This document shows, in pieces, positions 44,519 through 54,598 of a stretch of DNA of 64,000 bases. The notes beneath the pieces were generated by a model that saw nothing but the letters and a program-made list of their open reading frames with translations, was not told the DNA's origin and made no database searches. Source of the stretch: Maledivibacter sp. (lineage in GTDB: Bacteria > Bacillota > Clostridia > Peptostreptococcales > Caminicellaceae); assembly GCA_025210375.1 (NCBI GenBank), contig JAOASB010000045.1:99826-163825 (forward strand). The letters run 5' to 3'. Every line of letters begins with the position of its first letter. Position 1 is the stretch's first letter. A program made the translations under genes and the position numbers.

Positions 44519-45409
44519 TTAATTATTTTGTTGCCTAATATAATCTTCCCTATTACCCAATACTATTTTAAACTCCCCATCTACTTCTATTAATATCCAT
44601 TCCTGATAAAGCGCAATACTTTCATCCTCATCGCTTCTCGAATACTTTAATGAAATAATAGTCTTATCACTAAATTTTTGTGTATTATATAGTACTATTT
44701 CATAACCCCTTAGCTCTTTGATATAATCCGACATCAATGCCCTAAATTCTTGAAATCCAACCCTCATTGAACTCCCCTTATCCAGCATAGAATAGGCCTT
44801 ATCATATCTCTCCATTACTAAGCTATCCAAGAAATCCTTTACAACAGTAAAGTGGGTAACATCACTGGTTTGAACTATGTCCTCCCTTGTGGTAAATGGC
44901 TGGTTTAATGCATTTTCACTATGTAAGTAATCAATCTTCCCACCTTCAACTAAAATCTGAACTTTTTGTATGTAATCTAGTTGAGTTAATGAGTTCACAA
45001 CTGACCAAATAATTAGATCTTCTTCAAGCTCTTCCCATTTCTCATTTTCAATATAGCTCCTAGAAAAATTTACATAACATATATTGTCAATAGTCTCTAT
45101 GGAAAGAATCACTGTATAATTAGGAATAGTAGCTATCAGAGTCTTATTCCTCGGCCCATTAATTAGTTCTTCAACAATAACCTCTTCAAAATTCATATCC
45201 TTAGTAGTAATGGTTCTATTCTCTACAGCCAATCTATTCTTATCTGCAAAAAACAACTTAACGGTAGAAGTAATTTCTTCAGGAACAGGTGGTATCGGCT
45301 TTACATTATCCGATATGCTAATATCCTCTCGAAAAGCTACTCCCAATAATATTAAGACACATATGATTAGTAAAAAAACATATAATCTATAGAAAGATTT
45401 CAAAACCAT
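44519..45409 (-). CDS. GerMN-domain membrane-anchored protein
   Basis: A 296-residue protein with an N-terminal anchor (residues about 6-25, FYRLYVFLLIICVLILLGVAF) and a GerMN domain near residues 48-155 (KLFFADKNRLAVENRTI; ELINGPRNKTLIATIP; CYVNFSRSYIEN). The C-terminal part resembles a small NTF2-like domain (DFLDSLVMERYDKAYSML). GerM proteins act in sporulation and germination. It follows a two-component pair, an order like MtrA-MtrB-LpqB of actinobacteria, where LpqB also has a GerMN domain. It may modulate the kinase. Confidence 0.85.
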   Translation of the reverse strand: MVLKSFYRLYVFLLIICVLILLGVAFREDISISDNVKPIPPVPEEITSTVKLFFADKNRLAVENRTITTKDMNFEEVIVEELINGPRNKTLIATIPNYTVILSIETIDNICYVNFSRSYIENEKWEELEEDLIIWSVVNSLTQLDYIQKVQILVEGGKIDYLHSENALNQPFTTREDIVQTSDVTHFTVVKDFLDSLVMERYDKAYSMLDKGSSMRVGFQEFRALMSDYIKELRGYEIVLYNTQKFSDKTIISLKYSRSDEDESIALYQEWILIEVDGEFKIVLGNREDYIRQQNN

Positions 45410-45617
45410 AACCTCCTATAAATAAACAACATTATCCCCATACTATTCATAGGAAATTTAAAACTCTGCTATGTCCTTGAATAATCTGGGTTGAAACTTA
45501 AAATAAATTTCAAACTCCTGTACTATAGATATTCCTAATTAAAGTTTTCACTGGAATCTCTATATTGTTCATTCTTTATTTTAATTTATAAAGCCCTAAA
45601 GTTGCTTATCATTAATT

Positions 45618-47057
45618 TTAAACAGTTGCCTTCAGCGGTAATACTATATAGATTGTGGTACCTTTATTAACTTCACTTTCAACACTAATTTCACCCTGAT
45701 GTAATGCAATAAGCTGTTGGGTAATTGATAACCCCAATCCTGTTCCACCAGATTTTCTTGCCCTCGCCTTATCTACTCGATAGAATCTATCAAATATAAA
45801 TGGTAATTCATCTTCTGGGATACCTATACCATTATCCTTTATCTTAATAATAAATTTATTTTGTTCTGAATATAGGTCTATATTAACTTTTCCATTTTCT
45901 GGGGTATATTTGATTGCATTTCCAATTATATTAATCAGACTTTGCTGAATTTTAAACTTATCAAGCATAACCTGTATTTTTGTTTTCTCAGTGAAGTTTA
46001 ATTCAATATTTTTTTTATCAGCTAGAGGCTTTAAGCTACTAATAACTTTTTGAATTAAATAATTAACATAGGTCAATTGATAATCTAAATCAATTGTCTC
46101 CTTTTCTAGATCAACTAAATATAACAAACTATCAATTATCTTATTTAATCTATCTACTTCCGAATCAATATCCGTAAGAAATTCTTTGTATATTTCTTCC
46201 GGAGCATGATCTTGATGAATTAAGGATTCCGATAATATCTTTATGGAACTGAGGGGAGTTCTGAGTTCATGGGATACATTTGCCACGAATTCCCTTCTCT
46301 GCTTATCCACTTGATCAAGCTTTGTTGTCATTAAATTAAAGGCCCTTCCTAAATTACTTATTTCATCATTACCATAGACTTCTACCTTTTGATTAAATTT
46401 ACCTTGAGCCATTCTTTTTACGGCCTCCGTTAACCTCTCAATTGGTTTTGAAATTATATCCGCAAATACAAAACTAATAAAAGCAGTTATAGCCAAACTA
46501 AAAAAGGATAAAAGCATAAACTTTTGCATTGTTCTTTTTATATTTAAAAATATATCCTCCAAGGAAGAAGATATGAATACTGCCCCTAGAATTCTTCCCT
46601 TGCTTACTATTGGCACCGCCACATACATAACTCTGCCATAATCTTGAAGATAATGCTGTTTAGCAACGTTTTTCCCAAGTAAGGCTAAGGAAAGCTCTTC
46701 TTCACTCAACCGATCACCCTCTAGGGTATTATATGAATCGATTAGTATTTTGCCATTCAAATCTGAAATCATTACCCTTGAATTTATTTCAAGACTTAAC
46801 CTGGTGGCTATATCAGCAACCATTTCATTTACATACTTACTATTGATTTCAGATATATAGGGAGATAATCTATCGGCGATAATATTACTTTGTGTGAGCA
46901 AACTAATTTTTTTCTCGTTTATATAATTAATTCTAAGTGATTCACTAATAAAGGAGTTTATAAGTAGGATTGTCAAAAAAACCAATAATAAATAGGTGGA
47001 AACTAATTTCCACCTTAATCCTTTGAACTTGTTATTTATTTCTAAAATAATAACCAA
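45618..47057 (-). CDS. WalK/PhoR-like sensor histidine kinase
   Basis: A 479-residue kinase. A first membrane segment (LVSTYLLLVFLTILLINSFI) is followed by an extracytoplasmic PAS-like sensor (about 40-185), a second membrane segment, HAMP (ISKPIERLTEAVKRMAQGKF), the H box NVSHELRTPLSSIK, the N box INIIGNAIKYTPE and the G boxes DNGIGIPEDELPF and GGTGLGLSI. The TTG start at 47057 overlaps the response regulator stop but has a ribosome site almost touching it, so the true start may lie a few codons later. Possible cell-envelope sensor. Confidence 0.92.
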   Translation of the reverse strand: MVIILEINNKFKGLRWKLVSTYLLLVFLTILLINSFISESLRINYINEKKISLLTQSNIIADRLSPYISEINSKYVNEMVADIATRLSLEINSRVMISDLNGKILIDSYNTLEGDRLSEEELSLALLGKNVAKQHYLQDYGRVMYVAVPIVSKGRILGAVFISSSLEDIFLNIKRTMQKFMLLSFFSLAITAFISFVFADIISKPIERLTEAVKRMAQGKFNQKVEVYGNDEISNLGRAFNLMTTKLDQVDKQRREFVANVSHELRTPLSSIKILSESLIHQDHAPEEIYKEFLTDIDSEVDRLNKIIDSLLYLVDLEKETIDLDYQLTYVNYLIQKVISSLKPLADKKNIELNFTEKTKIQVMLDKFKIQQSLINIIGNAIKYTPENGKVNIDLYSEQNKFIIKIKDNGIGIPEDELPFIFDRFYRVDKARARKSGGTGLGLSITQQLIALHQGEISVESEVNKGTTIYIVLPLKATV

Positions 47058-47721
47058 CTCCCCATTTGGTTAAAATATATTCAGGTTGGCTGGAGTTTTT
47101 CTCTATCTTTTCCCTTAGTCTTCTAACATGAACATCCACAGTTCTTACATCACCAAAGTATTCGTACCCCCATATGGTCTCTAAAAGCTCTTCCCTAGAA
47201 TGAATCTTCCCTGGATTAGTTGCTAATAGTAAAAGTAGATCAAATTCCTTTGCAGTTAGATTGATATCTTTTCCACCAAGGCTAACCTTTCTTCCAAGGG
47301 TGTTTATAGTAAAATCATCAATATTGGATATATTAGTATGTACAACATTCTCCTTAACATGCACTCTTCTAAAAATGGCTTTAATTCTTGCCTTTAATTC
47401 TAGTATGTTAAATGGCTTTGTTAAATAATCATCCGCTCCATATTCTAAGCCTAGTACCTTACTAGTATCTTCTCCCTTAGCTGTCAAAATGATTATGGGA
47501 ACCATGGATTCTTCCCTAATCTTTTTACATACTTCTAAACCGTCCATTTTAGGTAACATCAAATCTAAAACAATCAATTCATAGCTGTTGTTAATTGCTT
47601 TTTCATAGGCTTCCATTCCATCAACAGCAGTATCTATCTCATATTCATCTTGTTCTAGGCTGTATTTTAAACCCTTTAACAAGATTTCCTCATCATCTAC
47701 AACCAAAATCCTCTTTGACAT
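47032..47721 (-). CDS. OmpR-family response regulator (WalR/PhoP-like)
   Basis: A 229-residue regulator. The receiver has DDEE at residues 9-12, phospho-acceptor Asp in LIVLDLMLPKMDG near residue 53, Thr in ILTAKGED and Lys in YLTKPF. The C-terminal winged helix (DINLTAKEFDLLLLLATNPGKIHSREELLETIWGYEYFGDVRTVDVHVRRLREKIE) is OmpR/PhoB type and close to WalR. First gene of the three-gene unit RR, kinase, GerMN protein. Targets cannot be read from this window. Confidence 0.93.
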   Translation of the reverse strand: MSKRILVVDDEEILLKGLKYSLEQDEYEIDTAVDGMEAYEKAINNSYELIVLDLMLPKMDGLEVCKKIREESMVPIIILTAKGEDTSKVLGLEYGADDYLTKPFNILELKARIKAIFRRVHVKENVVHTNISNIDDFTINTLGRKVSLGGKDINLTAKEFDLLLLLATNPGKIHSREELLETIWGYEYFGDVRTVDVHVRRLREKIEKNSSQPEYILTKWGVGYYFRNK

Positions 47722-47861
47722 TAAAAATCACCTCATTAGTTTTTTCTCTCGCCCTATCACAAAGTCTATATTATAATTTATTATTAATCATTACCTTAAT
47801 AATAATTCTTTTCTGTCTATTTTTCAAGGAAATTACATTTTATGACATAAAATAATATCAT

Positions 47862-49760
47862 CTAACAATATAAAACTCTTTTATCCCCAACACGTTTAGT
47901 CAGCTTTATGGAGTCGAAATGTTCTAAAAGAGGTACTACATATTTTCTTGATGTATCTAAAATATTACGATAGTCTCCTAAGGCTATATCTTTATTTTCT
48001 GCAAAGTAATCTATTAAAAGCTTTTTTGCTTTATTATAGGCTTCTGTTTCAAATAAAATATCTTCGTTAACTTTGATTAACAGACCCATACTTAGCATAA
48101 CTTCAATAATAGCTTTGTCCTTTTCCCCAATATTAACCATTTTAAAAACATCCTTCACCACAGGAGGTTTAAATTCATCATCTTTATATATCTTAAGTAT
48201 TTTATCCTTTAAAGCAGTTTGCTCCTTTGACAACTGAACTTCAAATCCCTTTAAAGCTACTGTGTCCCCAAAGACCTTTAATATATCATTTTTTTCATAA
48301 ATATCCATTATTTCATCGAAAAGCTTACCCTTAGTGTTTTTAAAGAATCTACTCCTTATTTCCTCTTTAGGAACACCTGGTTTTAAAGAATGTTTTTTAT
48401 GGAACTTAGAAAGAAAGCTAGTAAGCTGTTCTTCAGCTTGTTCAATAAAATCTCTATGAACATACCTTCCGTTTGAAAATTCTATGGCTATTTTTTGTTT
48501 AGTAAAGACTTCATAAGCCTTTTCAACTATTCTCTCTGACAATCCAGTTTGTACAGAAACAAATTTTATATTTGGAAACTCGCTACTAAATTTTTTCAAA
48601 GCCGTCTCAATTATGGTATCCTTGTTTCCTTCACTTTTAGCCTCTAATTCACTAATCACATCTTCATTAGCCCTTTTGTGTTTTACTGCATTAGGATCTA
48701 AAACAACTCCTCCCCCAATAGTTTCAAGGGGAGAATAGAATCTTACAACAAATCTATCGTTATATTTACAGGCTGTTTCCTCTTCTAATCTTAATTGGGC
48801 ATAGCAGCTTTCACCAGGATTTAACTCCTCCCTGTCAAGAAGTGCCACCCTACATAATATTTCTTTAGTTCCATGATAAAATCTCAATCTGCTCCAATGC
48901 TCTATTTTTCTATTAGAGCTTTTTAGTAGGTTTAACTTAACATCGATTATCATTGTACTCTTCATGGTATGCTCATCTGCTAATATATCTCCCCTAGATA
49001 TATCTTCTTTCTTAATACCAGTTAAGTTTATTGCCACCCTTTGTCCAGCATAAGCTTTAGAAACAGAATTTCCATGTACTTGAATATTCCTTACCCTCGC
49101 TTCCAGTCCCTTAGGATATATGGTAAGAGCCTGCTTTTCATCTACTGTTCCTTCAATCAATGTGCCCGTTACTATTGTTCCGAACCCAGACATTGTAAAT
49201 ACCCTATCTATAGGAAGCCTTAGGGGCTCAGAGACATTTTTTTCAGGTACTTCTTCAGTGTAACGTGTAATATACTCCTTTAGCTTGTCAAGACCTATTC
49301 CTTCAATGGACGAAACGGGAACTACTGGAGCATTCTCTAAAAATGTTCCTTTCACCCTTTCATTCAAATCTTCCTTTACAAGCTTTACCCATTCATCATC
49401 TACTAGATCACACTTTGTTAGCACAATAATTCCTTTTTCTACATCTAGGATAGATAATATATCTAGATGCTCTTGAGTTTGGGGCATAACGCCTTCATCT
49501 GCAGCGATTACAAGTAATACTAAATCTATTCCACTAACCCCTGCAAGCATATTTTTGATGAATCGTTCATGACCTGGAACATCCACAATTCCTGCTTTTT
49601 TTCCATTTGGTAGATCAAAGAAAGCAAATCCAAGTTCGATGGTGATTCCTCTTTTCTTTTCTTCCTTTAGTCTATCCGTCTCTATCCCAGTAAGTGCTTT
49701 AATTAAAGTTGTCTTACCATGGTCAATATGTCCTGCAGTACCAATTATAATATTCTTCAT
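47862..49760 (-). CDS. selB: SelB, selenocysteine-specific elongation factor
   Basis: A 632-residue EF-Tu-like GTPase. G1 [19 protein letters not shown] is near residue 7, then [26 protein letters not shown], and TKCDLVDD. Domains II and III follow, and the C-terminal 220 residues are tandem winged helices that bind SECIS hairpins. It delivers Sec-tRNA to UGA. Its ATG overlaps the selA stop by four bases (ATGA), a tight coupling typical of selAB. Confidence 0.97.
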   Translation of the reverse strand: MKNIIIGTAGHIDHGKTTLIKALTGIETDRLKEEKKRGITIELGFAFFDLPNGKKAGIVDVPGHERFIKNMLAGVSGIDLVLLVIAADEGVMPQTQEHLDILSILDVEKGIIVLTKCDLVDDEWVKLVKEDLNERVKGTFLENAPVVPVSSIEGIGLDKLKEYITRYTEEVPEKNVSEPLRLPIDRVFTMSGFGTIVTGTLIEGTVDEKQALTIYPKGLEARVRNIQVHGNSVSKAYAGQRVAINLTGIKKEDISRGDILADEHTMKSTMIIDVKLNLLKSSNRKIEHWSRLRFYHGTKEILCRVALLDREELNPGESCYAQLRLEEETACKYNDRFVVRFYSPLETIGGGVVLDPNAVKHKRANEDVISELEAKSEGNKDTIIETALKKFSSEFPNIKFVSVQTGLSERIVEKAYEVFTKQKIAIEFSNGRYVHRDFIEQAEEQLTSFLSKFHKKHSLKPGVPKEEIRSRFFKNTKGKLFDEIMDIYEKNDILKVFGDTVALKGFEVQLSKEQTALKDKILKIYKDDEFKPPVVKDVFKMVNIGEKDKAIIEVMLSMGLLIKVNEDILFETEAYNKAKKLLIDYFAENKDIALGDYRNILDTSRKYVVPLLEHFDSIKLTKRVGDKRVLYC

Positions 49761-51181
49761 TTTTGCCTCCTATTTTCAAAATTCTTAAGAGCTTTAGCAA
49801 TAACTTCAAATTCCTCTTCTTTTATGGTTCTAACATCTAATAGTACTCTATCATCGTTTATTCTACAGATTATGGGCAAATCATTTCCCCTAAGGAACTC
49901 CTCAAGTCTCTTTGAACTTAATATCTTTGTCTCAAGTGAAATTAAGTAAGTCGGTAAATCTTCTAAAGGCATTGCTCCTCCACCCACTTGTGAATATCCC
50001 TCCTTAATTTCAGCCGAAATTTCATCTGTATATTCTACAATTTTTCTATATAGGGCCTCAGCCTTTTCTTTTATTTCATTTATATCCATTGTCAACATTC
50101 TTAAAGTAGGAATGTGTTTTAAGGCCATATCCTCATCTAAATACAATCTGAATGTCGCTTCTAGGGCTGTTAATGTCATTTTATCAACTCTCAAAGCTCT
50201 TGTAAGTTGATTTTTTTTCATCTTTTCTATATACTTTTTCTTTCCAACAATTATACCAGCCTGAGGTCCTCCTAAAAGCTTGTCCCCACTAAATGTAACT
50301 ATATCTGCACCCTTTGATAAGCTTTCTAGGACTGTAGGTTCATATGCTAAACCATATTTTGATAGATCCACTAGTGTCCCACTGCCTATATCTTCAATAA
50401 CAGGTATATTGTATTTTTTCCCTACCGACGCCATTTCTTCAACATCTACTTCTTTAGTAAATCCTAATATTTTATAATTGCTTGTATGCACCTTTAATAA
50501 AGCAGCAGTTTCTTCGTCTATATTATTCTGGTAATCAGATATATGGGTTTTATTGGTGGTTCCAACTTCTTTTAATATAGCTCCACCCTGTTCCATTACC
50601 TCCGGTACTCTAAACGAGCCTCCTATTTCAACCAGTTGTCCTCTAGAAACAATTACTTCCTTACCCTTTGCAATTGAATTCAGAACAAGTAATACCGCCG
50701 CAGCATTATTATTGACCACCAACGCACCTTCAGCTCCAGTTAGCTTACATATAATCTCTTCTATGTGGGAATATCTAGAACCTCTTTTCCCAGTAGAAAT
50801 ATCGAATTCCAATGTTGAGTAATTACTCGCAACCTCACTTAAATCCTTAAGTATTTTATCACTAATCAATGCTCTACCTAAATTGGTATGCAAAACAACT
50901 CCCGTGGCATTTATAACTCTTCTTAGACTCATTTTGTTTGCATTTACAACATCAAATACAATATCTTTAACTATATTAGCTATGCTTATTTCAAATCCTT
51001 CTAAGCTATCTTTTTCTAAATTCAATATGGATTTTCTAAGTCCATCAATTCTATTTCTAATTGCATCAACTATTGTTATTCTAGGAAAGCTCATTCCTAT
51101 TTCTTTTATCTTTTCATTATTTAGTACTTCATCTACCTTTGGTAGATTTACAAGCAAATCTTTTTTATTCATTTTTTTCAC
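49757..51181 (-). CDS. selA: SelA, L-seryl-tRNA(Sec) selenium transferase
   Basis: A 474-residue PLP enzyme. The cofactor lysine sits in [17 protein letters not shown], with [19 protein letters not shown] and [17 protein letters not shown] as further signatures. It converts seryl-tRNA(Sec) to selenocysteyl-tRNA(Sec) with selenophosphate. The AAAAAATG start is set by homologous length; the upstream sequence contains AGGAGTG. Together with selB, selD and tRNA-Sec in this window it completes the pathway. Confidence 0.97.
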   Translation of the reverse strand: MKKMNKKDLLVNLPKVDEVLNNEKIKEIGMSFPRITIVDAIRNRIDGLRKSILNLEKDSLEGFEISIANIVKDIVFDVVNANKMSLRRVINATGVVLHTNLGRALISDKILKDLSEVASNYSTLEFDISTGKRGSRYSHIEEIICKLTGAEGALVVNNNAAAVLLVLNSIAKGKEVIVSRGQLVEIGGSFRVPEVMEQGGAILKEVGTTNKTHISDYQNNIDEETAALLKVHTSNYKILGFTKEVDVEEMASVGKKYNIPVIEDIGSGTLVDLSKYGLAYEPTVLESLSKGADIVTFSGDKLLGGPQAGIIVGKKKYIEKMKKNQLTRALRVDKMTLTALEATFRLYLDEDMALKHIPTLRMLTMDINEIKEKAEALYRKIVEYTDEISAEIKEGYSQVGGGAMPLEDLPTYLISLETKILSSKRLEEFLRGNDLPIICRINDDRVLLDVRTIKEEEFEVIAKALKNFENRRQK

Positions 51182-51632
51182 TCCTAAAATATTTTAAATG
51201 TCCTAATGCTATTCTATTTTCCTTTATAATATACCCAAAATTGATTAAGCAAATTGCATAATTACTTTCAACAAAAAACATCTATCCCATATCTTTGGGA
51301 ATTTTTTATGCATAAATAAAAGTTTTTATTGAAATCTCTATATAAGTTCATTCTATATAGATTATAAATTTTTTTCTATAAAATTATAACATAATTTTTA
51401 CTTCTTTTAATAAAAATAAGTTGTACCTAAGAAATTTCCATTATTATGTATCCCATAAATAGAGTACATAGTTTCTAAGATTTTGCAAAATATATTAATA
51501 TCTAAGGATTAAACAATTTCTTACACTATAGAACTTTTTAGTGGCTTTACAAAGCAGAAATTAATTTAAAGAAAGGATTCTAGCTTTATTTCAAAAACTA
51601 AAGTACACATTATCTATATTGGGAGGTTATTT
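51182..51632. other. intergenic between selA and the AGCS gene
   Basis: 450 bases without a gene. Contains an R2 end remnant (51247-51293) and R3-like text (AAAGTTTTTATTGAAATCTC at about 51317). Divergent promoters must lie here, but none stands out. Confidence 0.45.
51247..51293 (-). repeat. R2 end remnant
   Basis: AAGCAAATTGCATAATTACT and the following A-rich text match the right part of R2 (inverted). The left end is missing. Confidence 0.55.
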
Positions 51633-53090
51633 ATGGATACTTTGAATGCAATTATAAGTAGTATAAACGGTTTTGCTTGGGGCGGCTTTATGATTCTATT
51701 CCTAGTTGGAACAGGTGTTATTCTTACACTAGGCACAAGAGTTGTTCAATTTAGAAGATTAGGATATGCTTTTAAGCTACTTTTTTCAAAGCAACATGCC
51801 GGTGACGGAGATATTACTCCATTTCAAGCATTGATGACATCTCTAGCTGCTACCATAGGTACAGGGAATATCGCTGGTGTGGCAACAGCAATAGCTGCTG
51901 GAGGTCCCGGTGCAGTGTTTTGGATGTGGGTTACTGCAGCCTTTGGTGGAGCAACAAAATATAGTGAAGCATTACTAGCAATAAAATACAGGACAACTAA
52001 TGAGAGGGGAGAAAAATCCGGTGGTCCAATGTATTACATCAAACTTGGAATGAGAGATAGGTTTGGTGGTAATTTTGCTTGGCTTGGTTGGCTATTCGCA
52101 TTTTTTGGTTTTTTTGCATCCTTTGGTATTGGTAATATGGTTCAGGCTAACTCAGTTGCAGAATCATTACAAACTACATTTGGAATCGACCCAAAAATTT
52201 CAGGAATTTTTATTGCCATTGCAGTAGCCTTAGTAATTCTCGGCGGCATAAAAAGTATAGCTAATGTTACGGATAAAATAGTTCCAGCTATGGCTGTAAT
52301 TTATATTATAGGTGCTTTGATAGTATTATTTAATAAATCAGCCATGATACCGGCCGCTTTTTCTATGATTTTTTCAAATGCTTTTACTGCTAAGGCAGTT
52401 GGTGGAGGATTGATTGGAACAGTCATACGCTTTGGTGTTGCTCGTGGTGTATTTTCAAACGAAGCGGGCCTTGGTAGTGCCCCCATAGCACATGCTGCTT
52501 CAAAAAATAATGATCCTGTTAAACAAGGTATAATAGGTTCTTTGGGATCTTTCTTAGATACCTTGGTTGTCTGTACTATGACGGCTTTAGTTATTCTAGT
52601 GTCCGGTCTAATTGAAATCGGCACAGATAAAGTGATGATGATTACAACCACTACCGGTAATTTAGTTAAAGTCACAGAAATCCCATCTGCTGGTACAGAA
52701 GCTTATGCTACATTTGTCAGTCAGTTTGGTAAGCCCCTTACAGGAGCTGCATTAACAACTACGGCTTTCAGCAAATCCCTAGTGGGATTTGGATCATTTA
52801 TAGTATCCTTTGGCTTAGTGTTCTTTGCATTTTCTACAATACTTGGTTGGTACTACTACGGCTCTAAGTGTCTTGAGTATATCGCTGGTGTAAAAATCAT
52901 TGTACTATACAAAATAGCATGGATATCACTATGTTGGATTGGTGCCTTTATACCTTTGAGATTTGTTTGGAATATTTCTGACACATTTAACGGTTTAATG
53001 GCTATACCAAACCTAATTGCATTGCTGACCCTGAGTCCCTTAATCTTTAAAATGACTTCTGATTATGAAAGAAGAGAAAAACGAAGATAA
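51633..53090 (+). CDS. AGCS-family alanine/glycine:cation symporter
   Basis: A 485-residue transporter with about 11 membrane segments. Family signatures are TIGTGNIAGVATAIAAGGPGAVFWMWVTAAFGGATKYSEALLA, GGPMYYIKLGM and RGVFSNEAGLGSAPIAHAA. It imports alanine or glycine with sodium. GGGAGG precedes the ATG. Its stop codon lies inside the left duplicate of a hairpin (53085-53113), beyond which R1 copy B is inserted. In an amino-acid-fermenting anaerobe with Sec machinery, glycine uptake for a selenoprotein glycine reductase would fit, but no such genes are in the window. Confidence 0.93.
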   Translation: MDTLNAIISSINGFAWGGFMILFLVGTGVILTLGTRVVQFRRLGYAFKLLFSKQHAGDGDITPFQALMTSLAATIGTGNIAGVATAIAAGGPGAVFWMWVTAAFGGATKYSEALLAIKYRTTNERGEKSGGPMYYIKLGMRDRFGGNFAWLGWLFAFFGFFASFGIGNMVQANSVAESLQTTFGIDPKISGIFIAIAVALVILGGIKSIANVTDKIVPAMAVIYIIGALIVLFNKSAMIPAAFSMIFSNAFTAKAVGGGLIGTVIRFGVARGVFSNEAGLGSAPIAHAASKNNDPVKQGIIGSLGSFLDTLVVCTMTALVILVSGLIEIGTDKVMMITTTTGNLVKVTEIPSAGTEAYATFVSQFGKPLTGAALTTTAFSKSLVGFGSFIVSFGLVFFAFSTILGWYYYGSKCLEYIAGVKIIVLYKIAWISLCWIGAFIPLRFVWNISDTFNGLMAIPNLIALLTLSPLIFKMTSDYERREKRR

Positions 53091-53113
53091 GCACCCATCT
53101 GGGGTGCTTATCT
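53085..53113. terminator. hairpin, left duplicate (bidirectional terminator split by R1)
   Basis: AGATAAGCACCC pairs with GGGTGCTTATCT across a five-base loop. The AGCS stop codon lies in its left arm. Nearly identical (28 of 29) to 53265-53293. Confidence 0.8.
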
Positions 53114-53264
53114 CAGGCTACCTAAAAACCCGAATTTCTTCGTTGTTGCTTCAAGCAAGAACTCTTACGTATGTCCATATACGCTGCGGCCTCTCGCTTT
53201 CAGCACGCCTCGAACTTCAGATTTTTAGGCAGCCTGTCATCTTGTCGACTTTGTCAACAATCTA
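53114..53264 (-). repeat. R1 element, copy B (151 nt, inverted)
   Basis: Same length as copy A and gap-free against it. The outer stem AGGCTACCTAAAAA (53115-53128) pairs with TTTTTAGGCAGCCT (53222-53235). Four pairs differ from copy A by double changes that keep pairing. The inner 9-bp stem has one further swap plus a tandem G-A/A-G mismatch. A short TTGTTGAC-AAA-GTCGACAA hairpin lies at its 5' end on the minus strand. Confidence 0.8.
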
Positions 53265-53293
53265 AGATAAGCCCCCATCTGGGGTGCTTATCT
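53265..53293. terminator. hairpin, right duplicate (selD side)
   Basis: AGATAAGCCCCC faces GGGTGCTTATCT; one base differs from the left copy. The selD stop (53288-53290) lies in its right arm. Confidence 0.8.
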
Positions 53294-54334
53294 TACTATT
53301 AAGTAATTTTCCTGTTTCTCTGTTACTTCGCCAACAATACTAAATTCTGTTTTTAGATTTTTGTCGTAATACTCTAATAAAATATCTGCCTTTTCTTTTT
53401 CAATAGAAATGAGCAATCCCCCTGACGTCTGGGGATCGAATAGAATATCCTTCATGTAAACAGGTATATCATTTTCATACTTTACATTATCCCCTATAAA
53501 AGCTTCGTTCCTATATGCACCTGCAGGAACTAAACCCATTTGAGCATTTTCTATAGCCCCTTCAATAACAGGTACGGCTTCTGAGTCTATTATTATTGAT
53601 ACATCACTTCCCTTTGCCATCTCAAAGGCGTGACCTAAAAATCCAAAACCTGTGATATCTGTGCATGAATTCACCTTAGTCATGGCCATTCCCTCAGCTG
53701 CAATATCATTTAAGCTTATCATTGCATCTATTGCCTTTTTTTGTATGGGTTCATCAAGCATATCAGCCTTTATAGCTGTATTCAATATTCCAACCCCTAT
53801 AGGCTTAGTCAATATTAATATATCTCCAGGCTTTGCATTTGAATTACTTAAAACCTTATCGGGGTTGACAGTACCAGTCACAGACAAGCCATACTTAGGC
53901 TCATTATCATCCACAGTGTGACCCCCTACTAATAGGGCTCCTGCTTCCTTTACCTTATCGCTTCCTCCCTTTAATATCTCTGCCAATATATCCATAGATA
54001 GGCATGTAGGAAAGCATACTATATTTAAAGCCAAAATTGGTTTGCCTCCCATTGCATAAACATCACTTAATGAGTTAGCGGCAGCTATTTGTCCAAAAAC
54101 ATAGGGATCATCTACTACCGGTGTAAAGAAATCCAGAGTTTGTATTAAAGCCGTATCATCGTTTAGCTTATATACGGCAGCATCGTCGGATGTATCTAGT
54201 CCAACTAATAGCCTATCACTTTCAACTGGTGGTAGCTGACACAGAACCTGTGCCAAGGTCTCAGGACCAATTTTAGCCGCTCAGCCAGAACTACTACTTA
54301 ATTCCGTTAATCTTTTATTCTTTAAGTCTTTCAC
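53288..54334 (-). CDS. selD: SelD, selenide water dikinase, itself a selenoprotein (UGA = Sec18)
   Basis: A 348-residue enzyme that makes selenophosphate from selenide and ATP. A GTG start at 54334 follows GGAGGTGG. The frame then meets TGA at 54281-54283 in the context [16 protein letters not shown], exactly where SelD has its catalytic Cys or Sec, and continues ([51 protein letters not shown]). Reading only from 54256 drops the catalytic N-terminus. It depends on SelA, SelB and tRNA-Sec for its own synthesis. Confidence 0.95.
54257..54283 (-). promoter_or_regulatory. selD UGA codon with candidate bacterial SECIS hairpin
   Basis: TGA (54281-54283) is followed after 12 bases by GGTC-CTGA-GACC (54257-54268), a small hairpin whose loop lies about 16 bases past the UGA, within the usual range for SelB recognition. 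The stem is short, so this part is tentative. Confidence 0.5.
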
Positions 54335-54390
54335 ATATACCACCTCCAAAAATCAACATATGTGGCTTATATACCACTAAATTTATACTT

Positions 54391-54548
54391 GAGGAAATTA
54401 CATAACTCTTACTTGGCAAAACTGCATATGGGAATATCATCCTTAATTTAATTACTTAAGATATAAGCATATTTGATGGCATAGCTTTGGGGATTTTAAA
54501 ACTACATATAGTAGATGGTTTTATAGAAAGTAATTATGCAATTTGCTC
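54391..54548 (+). repeat. R2 element, copy 3 (full length)
   Basis: 158 bases, termini GAGGAAATTACATAACTC and TAATTATGCAATTTGCTC, interior colinear with copy 2. It lies between selD and comEA. Confidence 0.8.
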
Positions 54549-54598
54549 ACTTAAACTAATGCTTAAAACCCAATATCTATCTTCTATATTAACATATT

